DNA of 64,000 nt from Pseudomonadota bacterium. Lineage in GTDB: Bacteria > Pseudomonadota > Gammaproteobacteria > Burkholderiales > Burkholderiaceae_C. The stretch covers positions 186,001 through 250,000 of the forward strand of contig JAIUPH010000008.1 in NCBI GenBank assembly GCA_020161065.1, given 5' to 3'. The notes beneath the pieces are model-generated. The model was not told the DNA's origin. It saw nothing but the letters and a program-made list of their open reading frames with translations, and did not search any database. Of this stretch, positions 1 through 8,528 are shown one piece after another. The position numbers and the translations under genes are program-made. Position 1 is the stretch's first letter, and every line of letters begins with the position of its first letter.

Positions 1-44
1 CCGCATCGCGCGGCCGGGCGCGCCGCCCCGGCCTTGGCATCGCC

Positions 45-2156
45 TTGAGCGTCGCCCGACGCTTCACCTCGTGCATCCTGCTGGCCGCCGCGTGCGCGGT
101 GCCGGCGCAGGCGCAGTCCACCACCGCCACGACCGCCACGCCCACCGCCGGCCGCCTCATCGTGCGCGCCTACGGCAGCGTGGCCGCCGGCGTGTGGCCG
201 GAGATGGAGGTGCGCCTCAACGGCGTCTCGCTCGGCAAGACCACGGTCGGCTCGGCCGCACCTACCGACTATGTGTTCAGCGCCAGCGGCCTGGCGGCCG
301 GCGCCAAGGTCGACGTGGTCTTCACCAACGACGCCGCCGTCGGCGGCCAGGACCGCAACCTGTACGTGATGACGCTCAGCGACGGCAGCACCACCGTGCT
401 GCCCACGCTGCCCGGCGCGCTGATCGACCGCGGCAGCGGCGCCAAGGCCTTCGACGGGCTGGACACGGTGGCCGCCCAGTCGGGCATCTACTGGTCGGGC
501 GCGCTGCGCCTGACCTGGCCGGCACCGTCGTCGAGCAGCGCCAACCTGGCGGCCCGCGCCGCGGCGGCGCGCTTCCTGCTGCAGGCCAGCTTCGGGCCGA
601 CGCCGGCCGGCATCGACCAGCTTGCCGCCAGCACGCCGGCGCAGTGGATCGCCAGCCAGATGGCGATCGCCTACAAGAGCGACTTCGTCAGCCACGTGCA
701 GGCCAAGTGGAACCAGGGCGCCGACTACCGCCCCGGTGGCAGCAACTACACCGATAGCTGGGTGGGCGAACGCTTCTGGGCCACCGCCGCCACGGCGCCC
801 GACCAGTTGCGCAAGCGCATGGCCTTCGCGCTGCACCACATCCTGATGGCGTCGCAGAACGACTCCAACCTCTACAACCACTCGCGCGCCTACGCGCGCT
901 ACCTCGACATCCTGAACCAGCACGCCTTCGGCAACTACCGCGCGCTGCTGGAAGAGATCGCGCTCAGCCCGGCGATGGGCATCTACCTCTCGCACCTGCG
1001 CAACCGCAAGGAAGACCCGGCCAGCGGCCGCGTGCCCGACGAGAACTTCGCGCGCGAGCTGATGCAGCTGTTCACCATCGGCCTGGCCGAGCTCAACGCC
1101 GACGGCACGCCGAAGACCGACGCCGCCGGCAAGGCGATCGAGACCTACGGCAACGCCGACGTGATGGCGCTGGCCAAGGTGTTCACCGGCTGGTCGTGGG
1201 CCTTCCCCGACAACCAGCTCACCGAGAACCGCTTCCGCTGGGGATGGCCCGACTACAAGCTGGGCAGCGACACGCAGATCGACCTGCAGCGCATGAAGTT
1301 CTACCCCGGCCAGGGCTCGACTGCGGAAGTCAAGCTGTTCGCCGGCAAGCGTTGGGGCGTGACGATTCCCGCCGGCACCGAGGCCAACGCCAAGCTGAAG
1401 ATCGCGCTCGACACGCTGTTCAACCACCCCAACGTCGGGCCCTTCGTCGGCCGCCAGCTGATCCAGCAGTTCGTCACCAGCGCGCCCAGCACGGCCTACG
1501 TCGCGCGCGTGGCGGCGGCCTTCAACGACAACGGCGCCGGCGTTCGCGGCGACCTGGCCGCCGTGCTGCGCGCCGTGCTGCTGGACGCCGAGGCGCGCAA
1601 CGCGCCGGCGGCCACCAGCGGCAAGCTGCGCGAGCCGGTGCTGCGCGTCACGCAGTGGCTGCGCGCCTTCAACGCCACGTCGGCCAGCGGCCAGTACATG
1701 CTGGCCTGGGAGCTGGACGCGCAAGGCCAGCGCATCTGGCGCGCGCCCTCGGTGTTCGGCTGGTTCCGCCCCGGCTACGTGCCGCCGGGCACGGCCTTCG
1801 CGGCGCGCCAGGCCACGGCGCCGGAGTTCCAGCTGGCCAACGAAAGCAGCAGCGCCGCCTGGGTCAACCAGGCCGAGGCGATGGTCGGCTGGGGCATGGG
1901 CTGGAACGGCAGCGGCGCCGACGCGGTGGCCTCGTACGCGGCGCAGCAGTCGCTGGCGGCGGCCGGCAACGTGGGCGCGCTGCTCGACAACCTGAACGTG
2001 CTGCTGCTCGCCGGCCGCATGTCGGGCGAGCTGCGGCGCGACGTGCTGGACGCCATCGGCAGCGTCGGCGGCAACGACGCCGCCAGCCACCTCAACCGGG
2101 CGCGCCTCGCGGTCTACCTGCTGATGGCCTCGCCCGAATTCCTGGTTCAACGCTAA
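45..2156 (+). CDS. DUF1800 family secreted protein
   Basis: A 703-residue protein with a probable Sec signal peptide (residues 1-23, charged start, hydrophobic core, AQA before the cleavage point). An Ala/Thr-rich stretch and a beta-type N-terminal segment follow, then the long alpha-helical DUF1800 region from about residue 165 to the end (ARFLLQASFGPT, PDENFARELMQLFTIG). DUF1800 proteins have no assigned enzymatic role. They are exported and nearly always encoded next to a DUF1501 protein, as here, where the next gene starts 20 bp downstream. The start used is TTG at 45. The frame stays open to the left edge, so an upstream start outside the window is possible. The family call is firm; the function is unknown. 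Confidence 0.9.
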   Translation: MSVARRFTSCILLAAACAVPAQAQSTTATTATPTAGRLIVRAYGSVAAGVWPEMEVRLNGVSLGKTTVGSAAPTDYVFSASGLAAGAKVDVVFTNDAAVGGQDRNLYVMTLSDGSTTVLPTLPGALIDRGSGAKAFDGLDTVAAQSGIYWSGALRLTWPAPSSSSANLAARAAAARFLLQASFGPTPAGIDQLAASTPAQWIASQMAIAYKSDFVSHVQAKWNQGADYRPGGSNYTDSWVGERFWATAATAPDQLRKRMAFALHHILMASQNDSNLYNHSRAYARYLDILNQHAFGNYRALLEEIALSPAMGIYLSHLRNRKEDPASGRVPDENFARELMQLFTIGLAELNADGTPKTDAAGKAIETYGNADVMALAKVFTGWSWAFPDNQLTENRFRWGWPDYKLGSDTQIDLQRMKFYPGQGSTAEVKLFAGKRWGVTIPAGTEANAKLKIALDTLFNHPNVGPFVGRQLIQQFVTSAPSTAYVARVAAAFNDNGAGVRGDLAAVLRAVLLDAEARNAPAATSGKLREPVLRVTQWLRAFNATSASGQYMLAWELDAQGQRIWRAPSVFGWFRPGYVPPGTAFAARQATAPEFQLANESSSAAWVNQAEAMVGWGMGWNGSGADAVASYAAQQSLAAAGNVGALLDNLNVLLLAGRMSGELRRDVLDAIGSVGGNDAASHLNRARLAVYLLMASPEFLVQR

Positions 2157-2176
2157 CTCACGACATCAGCGACACC

Positions 2177-3592
2177 ATGAACGCTTCCCGACGCCAACTC
2201 CTGCGCGCCGCCAGCGGCCTGGCCGCCGCGCTGCCCGGCGCGCGCGCGCCGCTGTCGCTGGGCCTGGCCGGCCTGGCCGCGCTGGCGGCGCAGTCGTCAC
2301 GCGCCGCCAACACCGGCGGCGGCTACCGTGCGCTGGTCTGCCTGTTCATGAACGGCGGCAGCGACAGCCACAACTGGGTGCTGCCGATCGATGCCACGGG
2401 CTACGCGCAATACGCCGCCGCGCGCGGCGACCTGGCCTGGCCCACGGCGCGGCTGCAGGCCATCGCCAGCACGCGGCAGGCCGCCGGCCGCGCCTTCGGC
2501 ATGCCGGTGGAGCTGCAGCCGCTGCGCAACTGGTACGAAGCCGGCCGCGCCGCGGTGCTGGCCAACGTGGGGCCGCTGCTGCGCCCGGTGACCAAGGCCG
2601 AGTTCCAAGCCGGCAGCGGGCTGCCGCCCAAGCTGTTCTCGCACAACGACCAGCAGTCGACCTGGCAGTCGCTATACCCCGAAGGCGCGGCCAGCGGCTG
2701 GGGCGGGCGCATGGGCGACCTGCTGATGGCGGCCAACGCCTACCCGGTGTTCACCGCGCTGTCGGCCAGCGGCAATGCGATCTTCCTGTCGGGCAGCCAG
2801 GTCACGCAGTACCAGGTCAGCGGCGACGGGCCGGTGGCGGTGAAAGGGCTGTCGGCCAACTGGATGTTCGGCAGCAACACGCTCAAGCCCATCCTGCAGC
2901 GCGTGGTGACGCGCGGCGGCCAGAGCGACTTCGACAGCGAGTACGGCCGCGTGATGCAGCGCTCGATCGACACCGCGGCCACGCTGCAGACGGCGCTGTC
3001 GGCCGTCAGCGTGCCGGCGCTGGCCACCACTGCCGTCACGCTGGGCGCGGCGCCGGCCATCACGCCGGCCAACGAGAGCCTGGCCAAGCAGTTGCGGCTG
3101 GTGGCGCGGCTGATCGGCGCCGGCCAGCAGCTGGGCATGCAGCGCCAGGTGTTCATGGTCTCGCTCGGCGGCTTCGACACGCACAATAACCAGATGTCGC
3201 AGCAGCCGGCGCTGATGGCGCGGGTGGCGCTGTCGGTGGACTACTTCCTCGGCGCGCTGCAATCGCTGGGGCTGCTGAACAACGTGCTGCTGTTCACCGC
3301 GTCTGACTTCGGCCGCACGCTGGTGAGCAACGGCGACGGCAGCGACCACGGCTGGGGATCGCACCACTTCGTAGCCGGCGGCGCGGTGAAGGGGCGCGAC
3401 ATCTACGGCACGTTCCCGCTCACCGCCACCGGCACCGCCGACGACGTGGGCTCGGGCCGGCTGCTGCCCAGCACCTCGGTGACGCAACTCGCCGCGACGC
3501 TGGGCGGCTGGCTGGGCCTGAGCGCCAGCGAGCAGGCGACGGTGCTGCCGGGCCTGGGCAACTTCCCGTCGGCGGCGCTGGGGATGGTCTGA
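2177..3592 (+). CDS. DUF1501 family Tat-exported protein
   Basis: A 471-residue protein starting at ATG 2177 (MNASRRQLLRAASG), a good twin-arginine signal. The mature part has the DUF1501 pattern: ALVCLFMNGGSDSHNWV near residue 55, GGFDTHNNQ in the middle, and LLFTASDFGRTLVSNGDGSDHGWGSH-type residues near the C-terminus. DUF1501 belongs to the alkaline-phosphatase/sulfatase-like fold class, and the Asp/His-rich motifs would suit metal binding, but no substrate is established. It follows the DUF1800 gene by 20 bp and is almost certainly co-transcribed with it. Confidence 0.9.
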   Translation: MNASRRQLLRAASGLAAALPGARAPLSLGLAGLAALAAQSSRAANTGGGYRALVCLFMNGGSDSHNWVLPIDATGYAQYAAARGDLAWPTARLQAIASTRQAAGRAFGMPVELQPLRNWYEAGRAAVLANVGPLLRPVTKAEFQAGSGLPPKLFSHNDQQSTWQSLYPEGAASGWGGRMGDLLMAANAYPVFTALSASGNAIFLSGSQVTQYQVSGDGPVAVKGLSANWMFGSNTLKPILQRVVTRGGQSDFDSEYGRVMQRSIDTAATLQTALSAVSVPALATTAVTLGAAPAITPANESLAKQLRLVARLIGAGQQLGMQRQVFMVSLGGFDTHNNQMSQQPALMARVALSVDYFLGALQSLGLLNNVLLFTASDFGRTLVSNGDGSDHGWGSHHFVAGGAVKGRDIYGTFPLTATGTADDVGSGRLLPSTSVTQLAATLGGWLGLSASEQATVLPGLGNFPSAALGMV

Positions 3593-3645
3593 TCCGCTCC
3601 GGGCTCGGGCACGGTCATCGCGCGGATTCGCCTGAAGCCTCGGGG

Positions 3646-4044
3646 TGCTTTGATCGGTGGTTCTTCGCGTGCCAACGCCCCCGGCGGGGTTTCGTGCCCG
3701 CGGCAGACTGTTCACCGCCCAAGCGAGACGGTACCGCGTCACGCTGGACCACCAGCCATCGGCATGCCACGCTCCTTGCGCCTGAAGAGCGGACGGTGGT
3801 CGAGCGTGACGCCGCTCGCGACGCGCCGCTGGTGAACAGTCGGCGCTGTCGAGCAAGGCTTTGCGAGAACTGTCACCACCACCGGCCGGAGCGCAGCGAC
3901 CGATCACCGAAGAACGAGCCGGGGGTGTTGCATTGAAGGTGCTTTCTTTGCCTACTTTCTTTGCACCAGCAAAGAAAGTAGGTCGGCCGCGGGGACGAAA
4001 CCCCGCCGGGGGCCTGCGCACGCGAAGAACCGACGATCAAAGCA
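3646..4044. repeat. Nested palindromic extragenic repeat element (about 400 bp)
   Basis: This fills most of the only gap longer than 300 bp (3593-4095). Its ends are imperfect inverted repeats of about 58 bp: 3646-3703 reads as the reverse complement of 3987-4044 with few mismatches, and the 26 bp at 3678-3703 match 3987-4012 except at one position. Inside are further inverted pairs: GACTGTTCACC (3706-3716) with 3831-3841, and an 18-bp pair 3736-3753 with 3795-3812 (one mismatch). A perfect hairpin also sits inside, with a 14-bp stem (3951-3964 and 3969-3982) and loop ACCA. I see no convincing gene in it. It resembles a non-autonomous palindromic repeat. The 14-bp hairpin may also end transcription coming from DUF1501. 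A diverged partial copy lies at 30266-30308. Confidence 0.8.
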
Positions 4045-4095
4045 AGCCAAGCGACGACTTGCCCAAGTGCGACGCCGACCGAGCGGCCGTCTGCC

Positions 4096-4536
4096 TCAAC
4101 CCTGCTGCTGCAGCGACCGCGCGCGCTGCATCAGCTTGGCCAGCGCGCGGTCGAGCACGGCGCGTTCCTCGTCGTCCAGCGCTTCCAGCAGATAGGCCTC
4201 GCGCGCCAGCACCATCGGCGTGATCTGGCGCAGCAGCGCGCGGCCCGCGGGCAGCAGCTGCACGATGACGTGGCGGCGGTCGTTCTCGTCGGTGCGGCGG
4301 TCGACCAGCCCGCGCGACTGCAGGCTGCGCAGCGCGCGGCTGGCCTGCATCTTGTCCAGCGTGGTGAGCTGCGCCGCCTCGGCCGCCTGGATGCGCCCGC
4401 TGCCGGCCAGCGCCGCCAGCAGCCGCCATTCGTCGCGCGACAGCTCGTAGCGCCGGTGGTAGACCGCGGCCATCGAGCGGCTGATGGCCTCGGTCACGAC
4501 CGCCAGGCGGTAGGGCAGGAAGGCTTGCAGTTGCAC
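4096..4536 (-). CDS. MarR family transcriptional regulator
   Basis: A 146-residue winged-helix repressor of normal MarR length. The DNA-binding region runs from about residue 35 to 95 (LSRDEWRLLAALAG, then DKMQASRALRSLQSRGLV as the recognition helix and DENDRRHVIVQLL as the wing). The remaining helices dimerize. The start is GTG at 4536; there is no usable ATG in frame. Just upstream (4542-4563) is a 20-bp palindrome that recurs before the VOC/hydroxylase operon at 6184-6203. The regulator therefore probably represses itself and that aromatic operon. MarR ligands in such settings are typically the aromatic substrate, but that is inference here. Confidence 0.92.
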   Translation of the reverse strand: MQLQAFLPYRLAVVTEAISRSMAAVYHRRYELSRDEWRLLAALAGSGRIQAAEAAQLTTLDKMQASRALRSLQSRGLVDRRTDENDRRHVIVQLLPAGRALLRQITPMVLAREAYLLEALDDEERAVLDRALAKLMQRARSLQQQG

Positions 4537-4541
4537 CCGCC

Positions 4542-4563
4542 CATCGTAACGGATGTCACGATG
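4542..4563. promoter_or_regulatory. Candidate MarR operator (autoregulatory)
   Basis: CATCGTAAC-GGAT-GTCACGATG: 9-bp arms with one mismatch and a 4-bp spacer. It lies between the stop of the SPOR-like gene (4567) and the GTG start of the MarR gene (4536). Its core matches the palindrome at 6184-6203 in both arms. Confidence 0.65.
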
Positions 4564-4566
4564 GTT

Positions 4567-6063
4567 TCAGAACTCCAGCAGCTCGGTCGGCAGGCCCTTG
4601 TCGGCCAGCGCGAGGCGCACCTTCTGCGCATCCTGCTCGCTGTCGAACGGCCAGAACACCGCGCGCCAGCCGTTGCCGGCGGGCACCAGCTCGGTCTGCA
4701 TCGGCACCGGCTGCAGCAGCGCCACCGCATGCAACTGCGCGGCCACGCGCTCTGACTGGCGGCGGTCGCGCAGCAGCGGCGTCACCAGCGCCCAGGCCTT
4801 GGTCGCCGCCGGCTCCTGGCGCAGCGCACGGCCGGCGGCGCGCAGTTCGCGGCGCTGCTGGTCATCCAGGCGCGGCCGCAACGGCGGCAGGTCGACGCTG
4901 CCGGCGCGGGCATCGGCCGCGGGCGGCGCCGATGCGACGAGTTCGGGTTCCGGCTTGGGTTTGGGCTTGGGCTCGGATTCGGCCGCCGGCGCTTCGGCGG
5001 CAGCCGTGTCGGTCGCGCGAGTCGGTGCCGGCGCCGAGGCGGCCTCGTCGGCCGGCTCGGGCGCCGAAACCGGCGTGGGTTCCGACGCCGCGGCCGCGGC
5101 CTGCGATGCGGCCGGCGCCGACGCGGCCGCCAGCAGCTTGGCCGCTTCGTCCGGCGCGGTGCCCGCACCGCGCAACTGCCAGGCCGCGCCGGCCGCGATC
5201 AACACCCCCGCCAGCAGCGGCAAGGCGCTGAGCGCGCGCTGCCGGCTCCAGTGCCGGCGGCCCAGCACCGCGCCGCCGGCGCCGGGCGCCAGCAGCAGGC
5301 GGTGGCGCTGGTCGCCGATGCCGATCGCGGCGGTGATGACGTGCAGGTCCAGTTCGGCAGCGCCGTCGCCGGCGCGGCGCAAGGCCGGGTCCAGCATCAC
5401 CAGGCGCTGCGCGGCGCCGGCCGGCAGCGGCCAGTCGGCCACGCCATGCGCCGCCGCCCAACGCGCGACACGAGGCACTCGCAAAGGCTCGATGAAGTCT
5501 TCGCTGAACAGCGCCCGATAGGCGCCGCCGCCGCGCAGGCGTTCGAGCCAGGCCAGCGGATGCCAGCGCGGCCGCCGCGGCGGCAGGCCCGAGACCTGCC
5601 AGCGCATGCGCGCGGGCGCGGGCGGCGGTTCCGGCACGGGCGGCGGTTCGGCCGGCGCCGCAGCCGGCGCCTCTGCCTGCGGGTCGGCTGGCGGTTGTGC
5701 CGACGCTTCAGCCGGCGCTTTGCCGAGCGATTCAGCGGGCGCTTCACCGGGCGCGCCACCTGGCGATTCACCGGGCGCTTCGGCCGCCGGCCCGACGCTT
5801 GCCTCGCCAGCCGGCGCCGCCACGGCTGCCGCAGCCTCCGCCGTCGGCGCGGCCGGCTCCGGCTCGCCGGTCGGCGTCGTCTCGGCCCATGCCTGAACCT
5901 GCGCCCCCTGCACGGCGAACGGCAGGCTGACCACGCCCACGCTGTGCACGTGGTCGGCCTTGATGCGCGTGGCCAGCGGGTGGCGGTTGTGCCAGGCCAC
6001 CACGCGCGCGACGATCTGTTCGTCGCGCTCGCACATGGTCGGGGCCTCGGGCTTGGGCTTCAT
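4567..6063 (-). CDS. SPOR-like domain membrane protein with low-complexity linkers
   Basis: A 498-residue protein starting at ATG 6063. Residues 1-60 are an ordered N-terminal segment without a domain I can name. A long Ala/Pro/Glu-rich linker follows, then a second ordered patch, one transmembrane helix (ALPLLAGVLIAAGAAWQL), another Ala/Glu/Pro linker, and about 75 C-terminal residues. That end (GNGWRAVFWPFDSEQDAQKV, then GLPTELLEF) resembles a SPOR domain, which binds denuded septal peptidoglycan. The layout suggests an inner-membrane protein with the SPOR-like end in the periplasm. It lies 30 bp upstream of the MarR gene on the same strand. The linkers make homology weak, so the function stays tentative. 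Confidence 0.7.
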   Translation of the reverse strand: MKPKPEAPTMCERDEQIVARVVAWHNRHPLATRIKADHVHSVGVVSLPFAVQGAQVQAWAETTPTGEPEPAAPTAEAAAAVAAPAGEASVGPAAEAPGESPGGAPGEAPAESLGKAPAEASAQPPADPQAEAPAAAPAEPPPVPEPPPAPARMRWQVSGLPPRRPRWHPLAWLERLRGGGAYRALFSEDFIEPLRVPRVARWAAAHGVADWPLPAGAAQRLVMLDPALRRAGDGAAELDLHVITAAIGIGDQRHRLLLAPGAGGAVLGRRHWSRQRALSALPLLAGVLIAAGAAWQLRGAGTAPDEAAKLLAAASAPAASQAAAAASEPTPVSAPEPADEAASAPAPTRATDTAAAEAPAAESEPKPKPKPEPELVASAPPAADARAGSVDLPPLRPRLDDQQRRELRAAGRALRQEPAATKAWALVTPLLRDRRQSERVAAQLHAVALLQPVPMQTELVPAGNGWRAVFWPFDSEQDAQKVRLALADKGLPTELLEF

Positions 6064-6183
6064 CGCGCGATTGTTCCGGCCGCCATCACCGGCCCAGACG
6101 CCGAACAGCCGGGTTTTCCCGGGTCAGTTGATGCCATCGACCTTGCGGCAGATCAAACGGGGCCGGCCCCGGCGTCGGCTCCA

Positions 6184-6203
6184 ATCGTAACCCTCGTTAC
6201 GAT
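6184..6203. promoter_or_regulatory. Candidate MarR operator of the VOC/hydroxylase operon
   Basis: A perfect 8-bp inverted repeat ATCGTAAC-CCTC-GTTACGAT, ending 19 bp before the ATG of the VOC gene. It shares its arms with the palindrome immediately upstream of the MarR gene (4542-4563). The remaining upstream sequence (6064-6183) shows no other feature I can name. Confidence 0.7.
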
Positions 6204-6222
6204 CACGACCCGGAGACCGAGC

Positions 6223-6771
6223 ATGAAGATCCAGCGCATCCACCACGTCGCCTACCGCTGCCACGATGCCAAGCAGACCGTCGAGTGGTACCGCGACCAC
6301 CTGGGCATGGACTTCGTGCTGGCGATCGCCGAAGACCGCGTGCCCAGCACCCACGCGCCCGACCCCTACATGCACCTGTTCATGGACGCCGGCGGCGGCA
6401 ACATCCTGGCCTTCTTCGAGCTGCCCAACTCGGCGCCGATGGGGCGCGACGAGAACACGCCGCCGTGGGTGCAGCACATCGCCTTCAAGGTCGACAACGT
6501 GCAGACGCTGGAAGACACCAAGGCGCGGCTGCAGGCCAAGGGCATCGAGGTGGTGGGCATCACCGACCACACCATCTTCAAGTCGATCTATTTCTTCGAC
6601 TGCAACGGCCACCGCCTGGAGCTGGCCGCCGACACCGCGACGCCCGAGATGCAGCAGCGCCTGGACACGGTGAAGTGGGACATGCTGGAAGAGTGGAGCC
6701 GCACCAAGCGCGCGCCCAAGCACGCCGCCTGGATGCACGAGAACGAATTCGCCGGCGTGGCGGATCAATGA
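6223..6771 (+). CDS. VOC (glyoxalase/bleomycin-resistance/dioxygenase) superfamily protein
   Basis: A 182-residue protein starting at ATG 6223 behind a GGAGA ribosome site. Two beta-alpha-beta-beta-beta modules are visible. Candidate metal ligands are His in KIQRIHHVAYR, Glu in ILAFFELPN, His in WVQHIAFKV and Glu in NGHRLELAA, the usual one-per-module His/Glu set of the family. VOC enzymes include ring-cleavage dioxygenases, isomerases and lyases. The stop overlaps the start of the flavin hydroxylase (ATGA), so the protein probably acts on the product of that hydroxylase. The exact reaction cannot be read from the sequence. Confidence 0.85.
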   Translation: MKIQRIHHVAYRCHDAKQTVEWYRDHLGMDFVLAIAEDRVPSTHAPDPYMHLFMDAGGGNILAFFELPNSAPMGRDENTPPWVQHIAFKVDNVQTLEDTKARLQAKGIEVVGITDHTIFKSIYFFDCNGHRLELAADTATPEMQQRLDTVKWDMLEEWSRTKRAPKHAAWMHENEFAGVADQ

Positions 6772-8408
6772 CCCGGCGCATGACGGCGACCTACACCTAC
6801 CCGCGCTACGGCTACGCGCCCAGCGCGGCGCAGCGCGAAGGCCGCGTCGAGCGCCACCCGGTGGTCGTTGTCGGCGCCGGGCCGATCGGCCTGACCGCGG
6901 CGCTGGACCTCGCGCAGCGCGGCCTGCCGGTGCTGCTGCTCGACGACAACGACACCGTCAGCATCGGTTCGCGCGCCGTCTGCTACGCCAAGCGGCCGCT
7001 GGAGATCTGGGACCGGCTGGGCGCCGCCGCGCCGATGGTCGACAAGGGCGTGAGCTGGCAGCTCGGCCGCGTCTACTTCCGCGACGAGCTGGCCTACTCG
7101 TTCAACCTGCAGCCCGAGCCGCGCCACCAGATGCCGGCGATGATCAACCTGCAGCAATACCACCTGGAGGAGATGCTGATCGCCGCCATCGGCGGCGAGC
7201 CGCGCATCACGCTGGCCTGGAAGCACCGGCTGTTGTCGCTGCAGCAGCAGCCCGACCACGCGCTGCTGAGCGTGGAGACGCCCGACGGCATCTTCCAGCT
7301 GCAGGCCGACTGGGTGGTCGCCTGCGACGGCGCCAACAGCGACACCCGGCGCATGGTGGGCGCCGGCTTCACGGGGCAGTTCTTCCAGGACCGCTTCCTG
7401 ATCGCCGACGTGGTGATGAAGGCGGACTTCCCCACCGAGCGCTGGTTCTGGTTCGACCCGCCGTTCCACCGCGGCCAGAGCGTGCTGCTGCACAAGCAAT
7501 CCGACAACGTCTGGCGCATCGACTTCCAGCTCGGCTGGGACGCCGACCCCGAGGAAGAGAAAAAGCCCGAGCGCGTGCTGCCACGCATCCGCGCGATGCT
7601 GGGACCCGAGGCCGATTTCGAGCTGGAATGGGTCTCGGTCTATCAGTTCGCCTGCCGCCGCATCGACCGCTTCCGCCACGGCCGTGTGATCTTCGCCGGC
7701 GACGCGGCGCACCAGGTCTCGCCCTTCGGCGCGCGCGGCGCCAACACCGGCGTGCAGGACATCGACAACCTGGCCTGGAAGCTGGCCCTGGTGCAGCGCG
7801 GCGACGCGCCCGAGGCGCTGCTCGACAGCTACCACGACGAACGCGCTGATGCGGCCGACGACAACCTGCTCAACAGCACGCGCTCCACCGACTTCATCAC
7901 GCCCAAGAGCCGGGCCAGCCGCCTGTACCGCGACGCGGTGCTGGAACTGGCCAAGACCGAGGCCTTCGCGCGGCCGCTGGTCAACAGCGGGCGGCTGTCG
8001 ACGCCGACGCCGTACTTGCAATCGCCGCTCAACACGCCCGACTGCGACGCCTTCGCCGCGCGCATGGCGCCCGGCACGCCCTGCGCCGACGCGCCGGTGC
8101 GCCGCGCCGGCCGCGACGGCTGGCTGCTGCAGGCGCTGGGCCAGGGCTTCGTGCTGCTGGCCTTCGGCGACGAGGCGCGCGCCGAGCCGGTGCGCGTGGG
8201 CGCCGTCAGCGCGCTGCCGCTGGTCGTCGGCCGCGACGTGGTCGACCCCGAAGGCCTGCTCGCCGAGCGCTACGACGCGCAGCCCGGCACCGTCTACCTG
8301 ATCCGCCCCGACCAGCACGTGGCCGCGCGCTGGCGGCGCTTCGACCCCGCGGCCGCGCAAGCCGCGCTGCGCCGCGCGCTGGCCATCGCCACGGAGGCCG
8401 CGCCATGA
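6768..8408 (+). CDS. FAD-dependent aromatic hydroxylase (MhpA/MhaA-like), copy 1
   Basis: A 546-residue class A flavoprotein monooxygenase starting at ATG 6768, which overlaps the VOC stop. It has the FAD dinucleotide motif VVVGAGPIGLTAALDLAQRG (near residue 30), the DG motif VACDGANSDTRR and the second FAD motif [19 protein letters not shown] thioredoxin-like C-terminal domain follows, as in 3-(3-hydroxyphenyl)propionate and related hydroxylases. It is clearly paralogous to the protein at 20307-21941, with shared blocks such as [16 protein letters not shown] and [10 protein letters not shown]. Each is followed by a DUF2783 gene. It should hydroxylate a phenolic ring with NAD(P)H and oxygen; the substrate is not identifiable. 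Confidence 0.88.
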   Translation: MTRRMTATYTYPRYGYAPSAAQREGRVERHPVVVVGAGPIGLTAALDLAQRGLPVLLLDDNDTVSIGSRAVCYAKRPLEIWDRLGAAAPMVDKGVSWQLGRVYFRDELAYSFNLQPEPRHQMPAMINLQQYHLEEMLIAAIGGEPRITLAWKHRLLSLQQQPDHALLSVETPDGIFQLQADWVVACDGANSDTRRMVGAGFTGQFFQDRFLIADVVMKADFPTERWFWFDPPFHRGQSVLLHKQSDNVWRIDFQLGWDADPEEEKKPERVLPRIRAMLGPEADFELEWVSVYQFACRRIDRFRHGRVIFAGDAAHQVSPFGARGANTGVQDIDNLAWKLALVQRGDAPEALLDSYHDERADAADDNLLNSTRSTDFITPKSRASRLYRDAVLELAKTEAFARPLVNSGRLSTPTPYLQSPLNTPDCDAFAARMAPGTPCADAPVRRAGRDGWLLQALGQGFVLLAFGDEARAEPVRVGAVSALPLVVGRDVVDPEGLLAERYDAQPGTVYLIRPDQHVAARWRRFDPAAAQAALRRALAIATEAAP

Positions 8409-8520
8409 GCGCGCCGGGCCGCTCCCAAGCGCTCATCCCCGAGTGCGCAGCACGCAGGGTAGTCCAGTGAGCGCGCAGGGCCGCTCCCAAGCGCTCATAC
8501 CGGAGCGCGCAAGCGCGGAG
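8406..8520 (+). repeat. Tandem extragenic repeat, two copies, 62-bp period
   Basis: 8406-8458 and 8468-8520 are near-identical direct copies. Each contains GGGCCGCTCCCAAGCGCTCAT, and the arms GAGCGC/GCGCTC can fold into a hairpin. The first copy includes the stop codon of the hydroxylase. The array separates the hydroxylase from the DUF2783 gene and may act as an mRNA processing or attenuation element. Confidence 0.8.
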
Positions 8521-8528
8521 GTTGCCTT

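Noticed and set aside
2672-4021. A 449-codon open frame on the minus strand across the DUF1501 gene and the palindromic repeat
   Set aside because: Composition is Arg/Ala/His-rich shadow sequence, it lies antisense to a clear DUF1501 gene and has no recognisable domain.
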